Assembly (NCBI GenBank): GCA_046351415.1
Contig: JAXLYO010000005.1
Span: forward strand, 124,001 to 188,000
Direction: 5' to 3'
Source: JABFRG01 sp046351415
GTDB taxonomy: Bacteria; Myxococcota_A; Polyangia; Polyangiales; Polyangiaceae
DNA: 64,000 nucleotides
Under the pieces are notes generated by a model. It had not been told where the DNA came from. It made no database searches and saw only the letters and a list, made by a program, of their open reading frames with translations. Below, one piece after another: positions 51,687-61,362 of the stretch (the stretch's first letter is position 1; each line of letters opens with the position of its first letter). The position numbers and the translations under genes were made by a program.

Positions 51687-52834
51687 TGCTTGGCGACCTC
51701 ACCGCGCAGAACGAAGGCGCCATCGACGACGATGCGCTCGCCCCGAGAAAGGCCCTCGGAAATCTCGACGACCTGAGAAGTGCGCCGCGCCACGCGCACG
51801 TTGCGTACTTCGAAGCGCCCTGTTTCCTTCTCCACGAAAACGACGTCGTCGTCACCGAGGGGCTGTACCGCGCCGGCGGGCACGAGGAGTTGGTTCGACT
51901 TCGCGCTCTCGGGCAACTTGACGGTGGCGCGCACGAACTCACCCGGACGAAGCATGCGGTCGGGATTGGGAACTTCGATGAGAGCCCGAACGGTACGCGT
52001 GCTCGGGTTCACGTCTGCATCGATGCGGAGGATCTTTCCCTTGTGGACCTTGTCGGGCTGCGCGTCGACCGTGAGCTCGACTTCGGCGCCAAGGCGGAAG
52101 TAGGGCAAGTCGGTTTCGTAGACGTTGATGGCCGCTCGAAGGTCGGTCGGGTCGGCGACGACGAACACCGTTTCCTTTGCTTGCATGAAGCGTCCGAGCA
52201 CGGCATCGCGCCGGACGACCACGCCGTCGATGGGCGCCGTGAGCGTGATGGTACCGCCTTGCACGGAACCAGCCCCGGGGCGCCCCGCACCGAGGGCAGA
52301 CAGCTTCGCCGCCGATGCCTGCAGCTCGGCTTGGGTGCGTACGGCTTCGGCGCGCGCAACCTCGGCTTCGCGCGCCGTCGTGAGATCCTTTGCAAGGAGT
52401 GCCTTTTCGCGCGCCTCGTTGTCTTTGGCGATTTGCGCCGCAGCTTGCGCCGAAAGGTATTCGGCCTGCGCGCCGGCGATGGCCGGAATCATCATGACGC
52501 CGAGCACTTCGCCCTTCTTGACCAGGTCACCTTCATGGACGCGGAAGCTCGTGATGCGTCCGTCCGCGATCGAGCCGATTTCGGCGTACTTCTCGCGATT
52601 GTATTCGAGCGTTCCGGCCACGTTGAACTCGTAATCCTTCGCCGAGCTACCCGCAGCATCGATGCGCACACCGAGGCGCTCCAGCGCCTTCGGGTCGAAT
52701 TTCACGACGCGAAGGCCGCGACTCGAGGTCTCGGGCGCCGGTGTCTCGGCATTGGACTTTTTGCTGCAGGATGCACCAAACGGAAGGGCGAGCGAACACA
52801 CCACGATGGCAGCGGCGAACGAGCGCAGATTCAT
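51683..52834 (-). CDS. RND efflux periplasmic adaptor, copy 1
   Basis: 383 residues. A signal sequence and lipobox-like end (PFGASCSKK) mark an inner-membrane-anchored lipoprotein. The body has the adaptor order: a beta domain (YEFNVAGTLEYNREKYAEIG), the lipoyl-type half (ITSFRVHEGDLVKKGEVLGV), a helical hairpin of about 90 residues (AEYLSAQAAAQIAKDNEARE), TAPIDGVVVRRDAVLGRFM, and C-terminal sheets. It links the pump to the outer-membrane channel. The start ATG overlaps the OMF stop, and its stop overlaps the pump start, both by ATGA. No histidine- or cysteine-rich metal region is apparent. Confidence 0.93.
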   Translation of the reverse strand: MNLRSFAAAIVVCSLALPFGASCSKKSNAETPAPETSSRGLRVVKFDPKALERLGVRIDAAGSSAKDYEFNVAGTLEYNREKYAEIGSIADGRITSFRVHEGDLVKKGEVLGVMMIPAIAGAQAEYLSAQAAAQIAKDNEAREKALLAKDLTTAREAEVARAEAVRTQAELQASAAKLSALGAGRPGAGSVQGGTITLTAPIDGVVVRRDAVLGRFMQAKETVFVVADPTDLRAAINVYETDLPYFRLGAEVELTVDAQPDKVHKGKILRIDADVNPSTRTVRALIEVPNPDRMLRPGEFVRATVKLPESAKSNQLLVPAGAVQPLGDDDVVFVEKETGRFEVRNVRVARRTSQVVEISEGLSRGERIVVDGAFVLRGEVAKQ

Positions 52835-54129
52835 GGGAGCGCTCCTTTGGCGACAGTGAGTTCCGAATAGGCGCGCCACGCCACCTGAACGAGCTCGAGC
52901 CTTCGACCTTGCATGGTCGCGAGTTCACGACGCGCGAGGAAGGCGTGCACGAGGTCGATCTTCCCCCTGCGGTACCCTTCTTGTGCCGCATCGAGCGCGC
53001 GCTGGGCCGCCGGAATGCCCGTGCTATCGAGGCTCGTCAGCGCGTCGCGCAAGTCGCGGTACGCGCGCACGGTTCGTTGCAATCGCAACGTGAGGTTGCG
53101 GGTCTGCGCCTCGCGCACCATCATCGTGCGAAACTTTTCGGCTTCGGCGCGGGCGATCTCCGTCTGATTGCGCCTCGTGAACGGGAACGTGATGGCCAGA
53201 CCGCCACCCAAGCGTAGGTCTCCCGGGTCACCGCGACCGCCAATCAAGAGCACGCTGATACCCGCGCGGCGTTCGGCCTCCCAGCGCTGCTTGGCCATCT
53301 CCCAGTAGTCTTCCTCGGTCTTTTGAGAGAGGATCGAAGGCGATCGCTCGACCGCCTGAACGACCGCGGCATCGTCCCAATTCGTACGCAGGTCGGGTGG
53401 CATGATGGCCGCCGGCGTCGCCAACACGGAGAGCGGCGCAGATGCATTCGCCGATGCGCCGACACCGGTCGTGGCTGCTGGAGGAGACGTTTGCGGGGCG
53501 GTGAGATTCGTCTCCTGGGTGAGCTCCGAGAGGCGCACGAGCGCAGACGAGAGCCCGTAGTTGGCTTCCGCTCGCAACTGAACCCACCGCGCGAGCTCCG
53601 TCTCTGCAAGACTGCGCTCGTAGATGGTCGCGTCCTGCGCCACGAGGCGCGCTGCAAAATAGTCTACCTCTCCCTTGGCAGCCTGTTCGCCGCGCTTCGA
53701 CAGCTCGAGGCGCTCTGCCGCCACGAGCACGGAGCCGTATGCGTACGCCGTCTCTGCTGCGACGAGCGCTTGGGTGTCTTGGAGTGAGAAGTTCTTCCAT
53801 CGAACGAGCGCGTTCGCCTCGTCGATGCGCGCTGCACGTTGGCCGAAGATGTCGACCGGCAGGTACAGGTAGCCCATGGCCTGCACATCCTTCGTCGTGC
53901 TTCCCCGGTCGATCTGCATGTCGAGATAGGGATTTCCGAGGAAGGGGGCGCGGGCGCTTCCTTGGCTCGCGTCTGCCACCGCCACTTGACCGCGTGCGGA
54001 AACGACGGTCGTCGCTCGCTTCTGAGCAAGGCGGAGCGCTTCGTCCAGCGTGGGCCAGGCCGCCCTCGAGGGGGCCGAGGAGAGGAGGACAACGCCAAGA
54101 ACAGCGGCAGAAACACAGCGGCTGAGCAT
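52831..54129 (-). CDS. Outer membrane efflux protein (TolC/CzcC-like), copy 1
   Basis: 432 residues. A signal peptide (ending APSRAAWP) is followed by the two OEP repeats of long helical hairpins (TLDEALRLAQKRATTVVSARG; RAYRDLRDALTSLDSTGIPA; GYRRGKIDLVHAF). The sequences fit TolC-type channels of the CzcC group. It is the first gene of a three-gene operon with adaptor and pump, in the order channel-adaptor-pump. The ATG is chosen where the signal peptide begins; the open frame continues upstream without protein-like features. Confidence 0.92.
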   Translation of the reverse strand: MLSRCVSAAVLGVVLLSSAPSRAAWPTLDEALRLAQKRATTVVSARGQVAVADASQGSARAPFLGNPYLDMQIDRGSTTKDVQAMGYLYLPVDIFGQRAARIDEANALVRWKNFSLQDTQALVAAETAYAYGSVLVAAERLELSKRGEQAAKGEVDYFAARLVAQDATIYERSLAETELARWVQLRAEANYGLSSALVRLSELTQETNLTAPQTSPPAATTGVGASANASAPLSVLATPAAIMPPDLRTNWDDAAVVQAVERSPSILSQKTEEDYWEMAKQRWEAERRAGISVLLIGGRGDPGDLRLGGGLAITFPFTRRNQTEIARAEAEKFRTMMVREAQTRNLTLRLQRTVRAYRDLRDALTSLDSTGIPAAQRALDAAQEGYRRGKIDLVHAFLARRELATMQGRRLELVQVAWRAYSELTVAKGALP

Positions 54130-54375
54130 CGGGTTCGGAAACCTTACACGATTGTCAGGTTTCGCGCGAGCCTCGCGACGAAGAGCGAAAGCAAAGCCGA
54201 GCATGGAATGGCGAGTGTAGGGCCCGCACCGCTCCCGAGGCTAGAATGTCGCGGGCGCCGCAAACACTTCGCGATTTCCCGTGCGCAACGAGCGATATGC
54301 TGAGCGTGCGCGCAGATAGCTGAGCCTTGTCTCTAGATGATGGCGGAGCCGCCCACAGCCTTCCGAATGGTCGGA

Positions 54376-55698
54376 CTAGCGCGGTCCGGCCACCCGCTCC
54401 ACGTCGAGGGAAGCCTTCGCTGCGCCGCCACGAAGATCGATCGCCCGCGCCCGCGTCTCTTGGTACGCGCGATACGCATCGAGTAGCTCGAGAATGGTGG
54501 CACGCCCCTCTTTGTAGGAAAGCTCTGCGATCTGGCGCACGCGCTCTGCATCAGGAAGCGCGCTGTCTCGGAAGGAGCGCCAAGCTTGGACGCGCGTGCG
54601 GAACACGAGCGCGGCGGCCTCGGCTTCGCGACGAACTTGCCATTCGACACCGCGAGCGCGCACCCGTGCCCCCTCGGCTTCGGCGCGGCCGCGATCGATC
54701 GTGCCCTGGCCCCGATCGAAGATCGGGAGAGGAATGCCGATTCGAGCGCCCACCATGCCACTCGAACTCGCGCCCACGGCGAGTGGAACGTTGAAGGCAT
54801 GCGTGTATCCAACACCTATCTCCGGAGAGGGGATGTAGCTTCGCTTGAGTGCGGCCACTTGCAGTTCTGCGGCATTGAACCGGAGCCGGGCTGCGGTCAA
54901 ATCGGGCCTTTTTTCGACGGCACGCGAGACGATGCCTTCGATGTCGACATTGCCCTCGGGAACGTCGGGTAGGTCGTTCTCTGCAACCGAGCCGGCAGAG
55001 GTCGCTTTGGGCCCCATGAGTTGAGCGAGCGCCGTTCGACGTTCCACGAGGTCCGCCTCGGCTTCCATCGCGCGCGCCGCGAGGGATCGTCGTTCGACCG
55101 AGACGCGAAGGCGATCGTAGGCAGGGTTTGCGCCGGCCTGTGCGCGCGCATCGATGACGGACTCCACCTTCGCGAAATCCGCGAGAGCGCTCTGCCAGAG
55201 CTTCAACCGAGCTTGGCTCACACGAACGTCGAGGTAGCTCTTGCGCACCTCCATCGCCAGAAACCAAGCGACGGCAGCGAAGTCGCGCTCGGCAGCCGTG
55301 GCGTACGCCTCCGCCGCATCCCGCCTCATGGCCACTTGCCCCGCAATCGGCACGATTTGAGAAAGCCCCACCGAAAGCTCCTGTCCACCACCGGTTGCGG
55401 GACCGTGCACCAAAAATGCTCCGCCAATACCGAGCACGGGGTTCGGCCAGACTCCGGCGGCGATGGTCTGCGCTCGCTGCGCCGTGAGGTTGTAGCGCTC
55501 TGCGACGAGGGAGAGATTCTCGCGGCGGAACTCATCCAAGGCGCGCGCTTCGGTAAGCGCTGCCCCCGCGGCAGGTACGGTCACGTCCCTGGGTTCGTCC
55601 GTCATGGTCGGTACGCCTCCGCCCTCCGCAGCTGCGCGGGAGGTCCAAAGGGCGAAGGTCAGACATGCAGTGGCCGCGACCGAGTAACGAGCGAACAT
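54376..55698 (-). CDS. Outer membrane efflux protein (TolC/CzcC-like), copy 2
   Basis: 440 residues with a signal peptide (ending TSRAAAEG). The body has OEP repeats: ARALDEFRRENLSLVAERYN, AERDFAAVAWFLAMEVRKSY, PLPIFDRGQGTIDRGRAEAE and SYKEGRATILELLDAYRAY. The phrase around PIFDRGQG is typical of CzcC-like channels. It is transcribed divergently from the adaptor and pump at 55791-60136, from a shared promoter region of about 92 bases. The start ATG at 55698 was chosen because the signal peptide begins there. It is probably the channel partner of copy 2 of the pump. Confidence 0.92.
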   Translation of the reverse strand: MFARYSVAATACLTFALWTSRAAAEGGGVPTMTDEPRDVTVPAAGAALTEARALDEFRRENLSLVAERYNLTAQRAQTIAAGVWPNPVLGIGGAFLVHGPATGGGQELSVGLSQIVPIAGQVAMRRDAAEAYATAAERDFAAVAWFLAMEVRKSYLDVRVSQARLKLWQSALADFAKVESVIDARAQAGANPAYDRLRVSVERRSLAARAMEAEADLVERRTALAQLMGPKATSAGSVAENDLPDVPEGNVDIEGIVSRAVEKRPDLTAARLRFNAAELQVAALKRSYIPSPEIGVGYTHAFNVPLAVGASSSGMVGARIGIPLPIFDRGQGTIDRGRAEAEGARVRARGVEWQVRREAEAAALVFRTRVQAWRSFRDSALPDAERVRQIAELSYKEGRATILELLDAYRAYQETRARAIDLRGGAAKASLDVERVAGPR

Positions 55699-55790
55699 TC
55701 GCCGAGCTTGGCGGAAGTTTTCTCGGCTGTCGATTGTGGATTGCGCCGGAATTGACCGGGGCCTAACAAGTTTGCAAGGATCCTTCGCCA

Positions 55791-56948
55791 GTGCGCCTCT
55801 TTCGCTTCCTTGCGCCGGCTCTCGTTTCACTCGTCGGCTTCGTCGGCGGGTGCAAGCACACGACGCCCGCAGGCGAAGAGAAGGCAAAGAAGGAGGAGGG
55901 CGTCGACGTCTCCCTTTCCGAGAAGGCCTTCGAAGCCGCCCATATTGCCCTCGGCGCACCGAAGTCAGCGCCGCGAAGAAGTGCTGTTCTCGCTACGGGC
56001 CTCCTCGACTTCGCGCCGTCGAAGGTCGCCCGCATTGGCCCGAGTGTGGGTGGTCGCGTGGCATCCGTGGCCGTGCAGCCCGGACAGATCGTCCGCAAAG
56101 GCGCCATCGTCGCCACCATCGACAGCGTGGATGCTGGGCGCGCGCGCGCCGACCTGATGGCCGCGAAGACCCGCCTCGCCCAAAGCGAACTCGAACTCGA
56201 ACGCGAGAAACGACTGCTCGGGTCCGGTGCATCGTCCGAGCGCGCGGTGCGCCAAGCCGAGGCCGAAAAGAGCTTCGCAACGAGTGAGCTGCGCGCGGCA
56301 GAGACGCGCCTCCAGGCGCTCGGTTCCGGCGCTGGCGGCGGCGGCGGTCTCGCTCTCACCTCCCCGATGGACGGGACCGTCCTCGAAGTGCGCGCACGCA
56401 TCGGACAGCCCGTTGGGTCGACCGACACCCTCGTGCTCGTGGGGGGCATCGACCCCGTCTGGCTTCGGGTCGACATCTACGAACGAGACGTCGCGAACGT
56501 CCGCGCGGGCGACGAAGCGCACGTCACGACAGTCGCCTACCCGAACCGCGTCTTTTCCGGGCACGTCGACTACGTTGCGAGCGCCCTCGACCCGGACCGT
56601 CGCACGCTCGACGCACGCATCGTGCTCGACAATGCCGATGGTGCGCTTCGTCCAGGTATGACCGCAACGGCACGCGTCATCGGGAAGCTGGTGCCGACCC
56701 CGGATGGTGGCTCCCCCACGGTCATCACCGTGCCGCGTACCGCCATGCAAACCATCGATGGCCAGACCTTCGTCTTCGTCGAGAAAGAGCCCCGCAAGTT
56801 CGAGCTTCGAGGTGTGGAACGGGGCAGCGAGATCGAAAACGAGGTCGAAATTCTTCGCGGACTCCTCGGAACGGAAAAGATCGTCGTGCAGGGCGCGTTC
56901 ATCCTCAAAAGTCAGATCCTCAAAGATCAGATGGGGACCAACGATTGA
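55791..56948 (+). CDS. RND efflux periplasmic adaptor, copy 2
   Basis: 385 residues from a GTG start with CAAGGA ten bases upstream. A lipobox (GFVGGCKHTT) shows it is a lipoprotein. The lipoyl half reads VGGRVASVAVQPGQIVRKGA, the helical hairpin SELELEREKRLLGSGASSER, the second half LTSPMDGTVLEVRARIGQPV, and the C-terminal part ends KSQILKDQM. The order and length are those of CzcB/HlyD-type adaptors. It is coupled to the pump gene by a TTGA overlap and is divergent from its outer-membrane channel. A metal-binding motif is not evident. Confidence 0.93.
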   Translation: MRLFRFLAPALVSLVGFVGGCKHTTPAGEEKAKKEEGVDVSLSEKAFEAAHIALGAPKSAPRRSAVLATGLLDFAPSKVARIGPSVGGRVASVAVQPGQIVRKGAIVATIDSVDAGRARADLMAAKTRLAQSELELEREKRLLGSGASSERAVRQAEAEKSFATSELRAAETRLQALGSGAGGGGGLALTSPMDGTVLEVRARIGQPVGSTDTLVLVGGIDPVWLRVDIYERDVANVRAGDEAHVTTVAYPNRVFSGHVDYVASALDPDRRTLDARIVLDNADGALRPGMTATARVIGKLVPTPDGGSPTVITVPRTAMQTIDGQTFVFVEKEPRKFELRGVERGSEIENEVEILRGLLGTEKIVVQGAFILKSQILKDQMGTND

Positions 56949-59900
56949 GCGAGCAAGGCGAGCAGCCTCCGCCCGCCGCGGGCACGCACCACGCCGGCCA
57001 TGGCCTCATCGAGCGGCTCCTGGTGTTTTCGGTCCACAAGCGGGGCCTCGTCATCATGCTCGCCCTCGTGTTCGTCATGTTGGGAGCCTTCGCGGCGCCG
57101 AAGGTTCCCATCGACGCCGTGCCCGACGTCACGAACGTCCAAGTTCAAATCATCACGCCCGCACCCGATCTGGGTCCCCTCGACGTCGAAACCTACGTGA
57201 CCGCGCCCGTCGAGCGCGCAATGGCCGGCGTACCCGGCCTCGAGGAGATTCGAAGCATCTCGCGCGCCGGCATCTCGGTCGTCACGGTCGTATTCACCGA
57301 TGCGACGGATCTCTATGACGCGCGCACCCACGTGGACCAGAGGCTCGAAGCGGCGCGCAAAGAAATCCCCGGCGAATACGGCACGCCCACGCTGGGTCCG
57401 CTCGCATCGGGACTCGGTGAGGTCTATCACTTCGAGGTGAAGGGGGATTCCGTTCCTCTCATGGATCGAAGGCGCGCGCTCGATTGGCAAATCGCTCCAC
57501 GTCTTCGGCTCGTACCCGGCGTCGTCGAAGTCAACACGTTCGGTGGCGAAGTGCGGTCTCTCGAGGTCGCCCTCGACCCACAGAAACTCGCATCGCAGAA
57601 GCTCGGCGTCGAAGAGGTCGTGAGCGCGATTCAGAAGAATCACATCGCGAACGGTGGCGCTTACCTCGTCGACGGTCCCGAGCACGTGACAGTTCGTGGC
57701 GAGGGGCGTGTTCGATCGCTTTCGGATTTGGGCCAAGTGTCCGTACGTGTGAACGGCGCGCCGGTGTACTTGCGAGACTTGGGCGAAATCCGCGAAGCCC
57801 CACTCGTGCGCTACGGCGCTGTCACGCGAGACGGACGCGAAGGCGAAGCGGTCGTAGGCGTCGTCATGATGCTCCGCGGTGCTCCCTCTGGTGCCACCGT
57901 AGCGGCGGTCAAAGACGCCATTGCGGACATACAGAAGTCACTGCCCCCAGGCATGACCATCGACGGCTACTACGACCGCACCGACCTCGTTTCGCGAACG
58001 AAACACACCGTGGGCATGAACCTGCTCGAGGCGAGCATCCTCGTCGCGCTCACGCTTTTTTTGACACTCGCCAACCTGCGCGCAGGCTTGCTCGTCGCAC
58101 TCTCGATTCCCATCGCACTTCTCGGCGTGTTTCTCGGCATGTGGCTCGGCGGCGTCCCAGGCAACCTCGTCAGCCTTGGCGCCATCGATTTCGGTCTCGT
58201 GGTCGACGGAGCCATCATCGTCGTAGAAAACGCGCAGCGGCGCCTCGCGGAGCGGAGGACGCTCATGGGGCGCATCCTCACCCCCACGGAGCGCGACGAA
58301 GAAGTGCTGCTCGCAGCCAAGGAGGTGCGTGGTACGACGGCGTTCGGAGAGGCAATCGTTGCCCTCGTGTATGTCCCCTTGCTCGCACTGGGAGGCGTCG
58401 AGGGTCGCATGTTCAAGCCCATGGCATTGACGGTGCTGTTCGCCCTGGGTTGCGCGTTCGTTCTTTCCCTGACGCTCGTTCCGGCGCTTGCCTCGTGGTT
58501 CATGTCGCGCGATGCGGTCGACAAGGAGACGTGGCTCATGCGCGTCGCGCACCGCGGCTATGCGCGCGCGTTGCAGGTGACGTTGAAGCGCCCGTGGCAA
58601 ACGGCGAGTCTCGCGGTCATTGTTTTCGCCGCTTCCATCGGCGTCTTCTTCACGATGGGCAAAGAGTTTCTGCCCAAGCTCGACGAAGGCACCGCGGTCG
58701 CCGCCATGGTTCGCCTGCCATCGGTATCGCTCGTACAGGCCACCGCTCAGTCGCGACAAGTCGAGAAGACGCTCCTCGGGTTTCCGGAGGTCACGAGCGT
58801 GGTGTGCCGCACGGGTCGCGCCGAAGTCGCCGTCGACCCGATGGGCATCAACATGAGCGACGTCTACATCATGCTCAAGCCGAAGAGTGAATGGAAGACG
58901 GCCCATGATCGTGACGCACTGATGGACGCGTTCGACAAAGCCCTCGCCGACGGAGTGCCCGGCGCGAGCTTCGCATACACACAACCCATCGAGATGAACA
59001 CCAGTGACCTACTCGCTGGCATTTCGTCCGATCTCGCCATCCACATTTACGGTCACGACCTCGCCGAACTCTCCAATGTGGGAGAGAAGATCATGAAGAT
59101 CGCACGCGAGGTTCCCGGGTCACGCGACGTGCGCGTCGAACAAGTCGCCGGCATGAACGTCCTCACGGCAACCGTCGACCGCACCGCGGTCGCGCGTGCA
59201 GGGGTCGATACGCGCGACGTCCTGCAGGCGATCAGCGCCGTCGGTGGCATTGATGTCGGTGACACGATGAGCGGGCCCATTCGCGTTCCCATTCGCGTTC
59301 GCTGGAGTGAAAGCGCGCGCAGCTCGCCGGAGACCCTTGCGCAGGTACCGGTGCGAACGGCCCAAGGCACCGTCCTTCCGCTCGCGCAGCTCGCGAACAT
59401 CGTCGTCGCGCCGGGACCGTCCCAAGTAAGCCGCGAGCGGCTCGCCCGAAGGCTCACGGTACAGATCAACGTGCGCGGTCGTGACGTCGGCACCTTCGTC
59501 GAGGAGACGCAAAAGAAGCTCAATGCGCAGCTCAAACTACCCACGGGTGTGTCCATTGCTTGGGCAGGGGAGTACGAGCGCTTCAAGAGTGCAACCGAAC
59601 GCCTCGAGCTCGTGATCCCTGTCACGGTTCTCCTCATTCTCGTTCTCCTCGTAGCGACGTTCGGCCGCGTAAGGCCTGCGCTTCTCGTGCTCGTGAATCT
59701 ACCCCTGGCCGTGTCAGGTGGCATCGTGGCGCTCGCAGTCCGGGGCATGCCCTTTTCGATTTCCGCCGGTGTCGGCATGATCGCTCTCTTCGGCGTAGCC
59801 GTCTTGAATGGCCTCGTGCTCGTCGCACAGCTGGAAAAGGGCGCGGAGAGCGATGCCCCTCTTTTGCATACGGTTCACGAGGGCGCGATGCGCCGCCTGA

Positions 59901-60136
59901 GACCCGTCCTCACGACGGCCCTCGTGGCCTCACTGGGGTTCATCCCGATGGCCATCTCTCATGGCGCGGGGGCAGAGGTTCAACAGCCCCTTGCCACCGT
60001 GGTGATCGGCGGCGTCCTCTCGTCGACGATGTTGACCCTCTTCGTGCTGCCTTCCGTCTATCTATGGCTCGGTCGCAAGAAGAAGACTGCCTTGCCGAAA
60101 GAAGGTGAGGTCGTAGCCCCTGCTCCTGCGGAGTGA
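56945..60136 (+). CDS. Heavy-metal-efflux-type RND pump (CusA/CzcA family), copy 2
   Basis: 1063 residues from a TTG that overlaps the adaptor stop (TTGA). A short histidine-containing N-terminal leader (GTHHAGHG) comes before the first helix. The loop has VPIDAVPDVTNVQVQIITP and the fourth-helix motif reads AIDFGLVVDGAIIVVEN, with D421 as in typical metal pumps. Later parts include VSRERLARRLTVQINVRGRD and the ISAGVGMIALFGVAVLNG helix. It is similar to copy 1 along its length, so the two pumps probably came from an old duplication or parallel gain. Metal specificity cannot be read. The YkgJ-like gene follows by a GTGA overlap. Confidence 0.94.
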   Translation: MSEQGEQPPPAAGTHHAGHGLIERLLVFSVHKRGLVIMLALVFVMLGAFAAPKVPIDAVPDVTNVQVQIITPAPDLGPLDVETYVTAPVERAMAGVPGLEEIRSISRAGISVVTVVFTDATDLYDARTHVDQRLEAARKEIPGEYGTPTLGPLASGLGEVYHFEVKGDSVPLMDRRRALDWQIAPRLRLVPGVVEVNTFGGEVRSLEVALDPQKLASQKLGVEEVVSAIQKNHIANGGAYLVDGPEHVTVRGEGRVRSLSDLGQVSVRVNGAPVYLRDLGEIREAPLVRYGAVTRDGREGEAVVGVVMMLRGAPSGATVAAVKDAIADIQKSLPPGMTIDGYYDRTDLVSRTKHTVGMNLLEASILVALTLFLTLANLRAGLLVALSIPIALLGVFLGMWLGGVPGNLVSLGAIDFGLVVDGAIIVVENAQRRLAERRTLMGRILTPTERDEEVLLAAKEVRGTTAFGEAIVALVYVPLLALGGVEGRMFKPMALTVLFALGCAFVLSLTLVPALASWFMSRDAVDKETWLMRVAHRGYARALQVTLKRPWQTASLAVIVFAASIGVFFTMGKEFLPKLDEGTAVAAMVRLPSVSLVQATAQSRQVEKTLLGFPEVTSVVCRTGRAEVAVDPMGINMSDVYIMLKPKSEWKTAHDRDALMDAFDKALADGVPGASFAYTQPIEMNTSDLLAGISSDLAIHIYGHDLAELSNVGEKIMKIAREVPGSRDVRVEQVAGMNVLTATVDRTAVARAGVDTRDVLQAISAVGGIDVGDTMSGPIRVPIRVRWSESARSSPETLAQVPVRTAQGTVLPLAQLANIVVAPGPSQVSRERLARRLTVQINVRGRDVGTFVEETQKKLNAQLKLPTGVSIAWAGEYERFKSATERLELVIPVTVLLILVLLVATFGRVRPALLVLVNLPLAVSGGIVALAVRGMPFSISAGVGMIALFGVAVLNGLVLVAQLEKGAESDAPLLHTVHEGAMRRLRPVLTTALVASLGFIPMAISHGAGAEVQQPLATVVIGGVLSSTMLTLFVLPSVYLWLGRKKKTALPKEGEVVAPAPAE

Positions 60137-60633
60137 TGCTGCGTTCCCTCCCCCTCCTCGAGTCCCTCCGCGCACGGGTCGAAGCTCGAACGAGGGCGAC
60201 CCAGCAAGAGCACGCATTCTGGCCATGCGCGCGAGGCTGCGACCATTGCTGTCGCACGCTTCCTTCGCTGCCGAATGTGACGCGTATCGAATGGGAGGAG
60301 ATGCGCGCAGCCATGAGCCGGATGCCTCCTAACCTTCGTGCAAGCATCGAAGCGCGCATTCGCAACGCACCCGCGCGTGGCCCGCTCACCTGCCCTCTCC
60401 TCGACGAGGCGGAGGGCACCTGCCGCATCTACGAAGCGCGCCCAATCGCATGCAGAACATATGGATTCTACACAGAATGGGACGCAGGACTGCACTGTGA
60501 CGAGGTCACGCGTGCCGTGCGAGATCACGACGCGGAAGATCGCATCGTTTGGGGCAATGGCGAGGCGATTGCGGAAGACATGAAGCCGCTCGGTGAAACG
60601 AAGACGCTCGACGTGTGGCTGGGCGAGGTCTGA
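60133..60633 (+). CDS. YkgJ-family cysteine cluster protein
   Basis: 166 residues. The family cluster is CARGCDHCC near residues 32-40, followed by CPLLDEAEGTCRIYEARPIAC and RTYGF. This matches the YkgJ/Fe-S or zinc cysteine-cluster family (CxxxCxxCC then C...C...C), whose members are small cytoplasmic proteins of uncertain role. The start is GTG overlapping the pump stop (GTGA), or the ATG one codon later. Its coupling to a metal-efflux pump could point to metal handling, but such genes occur in many contexts. Confidence 0.9.
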   Translation: MMLRSLPLLESLRARVEARTRATQQEHAFWPCARGCDHCCRTLPSLPNVTRIEWEEMRAAMSRMPPNLRASIEARIRNAPARGPLTCPLLDEAEGTCRIYEARPIACRTYGFYTEWDAGLHCDEVTRAVRDHDAEDRIVWGNGEAIAEDMKPLGETKTLDVWLGEV

Positions 60634-60660
60634 CGGCATTCCGGTGGCTGTACGGGTGAC

Positions 60661-61260
60661 CTAGAAGCGACCCGTGGCGCCGATGATGGCCCCCTGCGAC
60701 GTGATCCTTACGTCGGGTGAAATGGACGTCTTCTCGATCGGCTTCGGAGCCGACTTCCAAGCGAGCGCCGAGGCGTCGACGATACTCGCGGCCAACATTC
60801 CGACGCCCATCCCGATCGCCCAGCCTTCGAGGCGACAGAAGTTGAATGGCGTGTGGCTCGGATTGCAGCCGCTTGACGCAGCAAAGCCTACGAACGAGCT
60901 CATCGCGGGCATGGCAAGACGGATGGCGAGGCTCCCGATTCCCCTTCCTGGCTCGTGGTTCAAGACATGAACGAGGGGCGATACGACGGCGTAGGACGAG
61001 AGACCCAATACGACCCAAGCGCCTTGGACGGCGGGCGCGAATTGCACCTTCTCCGCGGCTCCCGCGAATGCGAAGCTTGCTCCCGCGGCCGCGTCTACGA
61101 GCAGCGTCTGATAGCCGTACCATTCCTTGCGCGATCCCTCCTCTTCCTTCGGTGTCGCCTGTGACGTTGCGGGGGCCTCGGGGGCGTCCGTCGCCGAAGC
61201 AGCGGAGCTGAAGGCGAGGAGAGCGGACGCGAGCGAGACAGAAGCGAGGACCTTGTGCAT
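60661..61260 (-). CDS. Exported small membrane protein, function unknown
   Basis: 199 residues from ATG. A signal peptide (HKVLASVSLASALLAFSSAASA) is followed by a short acidic linker and three or four hydrophobic segments (TLLVDAAAGASFAFAGAAEK, GAWVVLGLSSYAVVSPLVHVL, AIGMGVGMLAASIVDA). Two cysteines (SSGC...NFC) may form a disulphide. The pattern is common in Polyangiales but I know no function. A sigma-54-like promoter is seen 13-28 bases upstream and a palindrome about 100 bases upstream, and the NtrC-type regulator gene precedes it on the same strand. It is thus a candidate target of that regulator. Confidence 0.7.
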   Translation of the reverse strand: MHKVLASVSLASALLAFSSAASATDAPEAPATSQATPKEEEGSRKEWYGYQTLLVDAAAGASFAFAGAAEKVQFAPAVQGAWVVLGLSSYAVVSPLVHVLNHEPGRGIGSLAIRLAMPAMSSFVGFAASSGCNPSHTPFNFCRLEGWAIGMGVGMLAASIVDASALAWKSAPKPIEKTSISPDVRITSQGAIIGATGRF

Positions 61261-61273
61261 GAGACCGGGACAG

Positions 61274-61288
61274 AGCACGGACCGTGCC
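61274..61288 (-). promoter_or_regulatory. Candidate sigma-54 (-24/-12) promoter
   Basis: On the minus strand the sequence GGCACG-GTCCG-TGCT matches the sigma-54 consensus (TGGCACG-N4-TTGCW) at the invariant GG and GC with the correct 12-base spacing. The start of transcription would be near 61263, only about three bases before the ATG at 61260, so the transcript would be almost leaderless. The same bases also form an inverted repeat (GCACGG-A-CCGTGC), so they could instead be an operator. Confidence 0.45.
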
Positions 61289-61362
61289 TGACGCCTCGCA
61301 GCCAATTCTTCGACGATAGCGACCTATTTTGCGTGCGTTCGCGCGATGCATGGGCGGCGAAT

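Noticed and set aside
49965..51776. Plus-strand open frame (603 codons) opposite RND pump copy 1
   Set aside because: Asp/Glu/Arg-rich composition typical of the antisense of a membrane protein gene; no start context and no domain.
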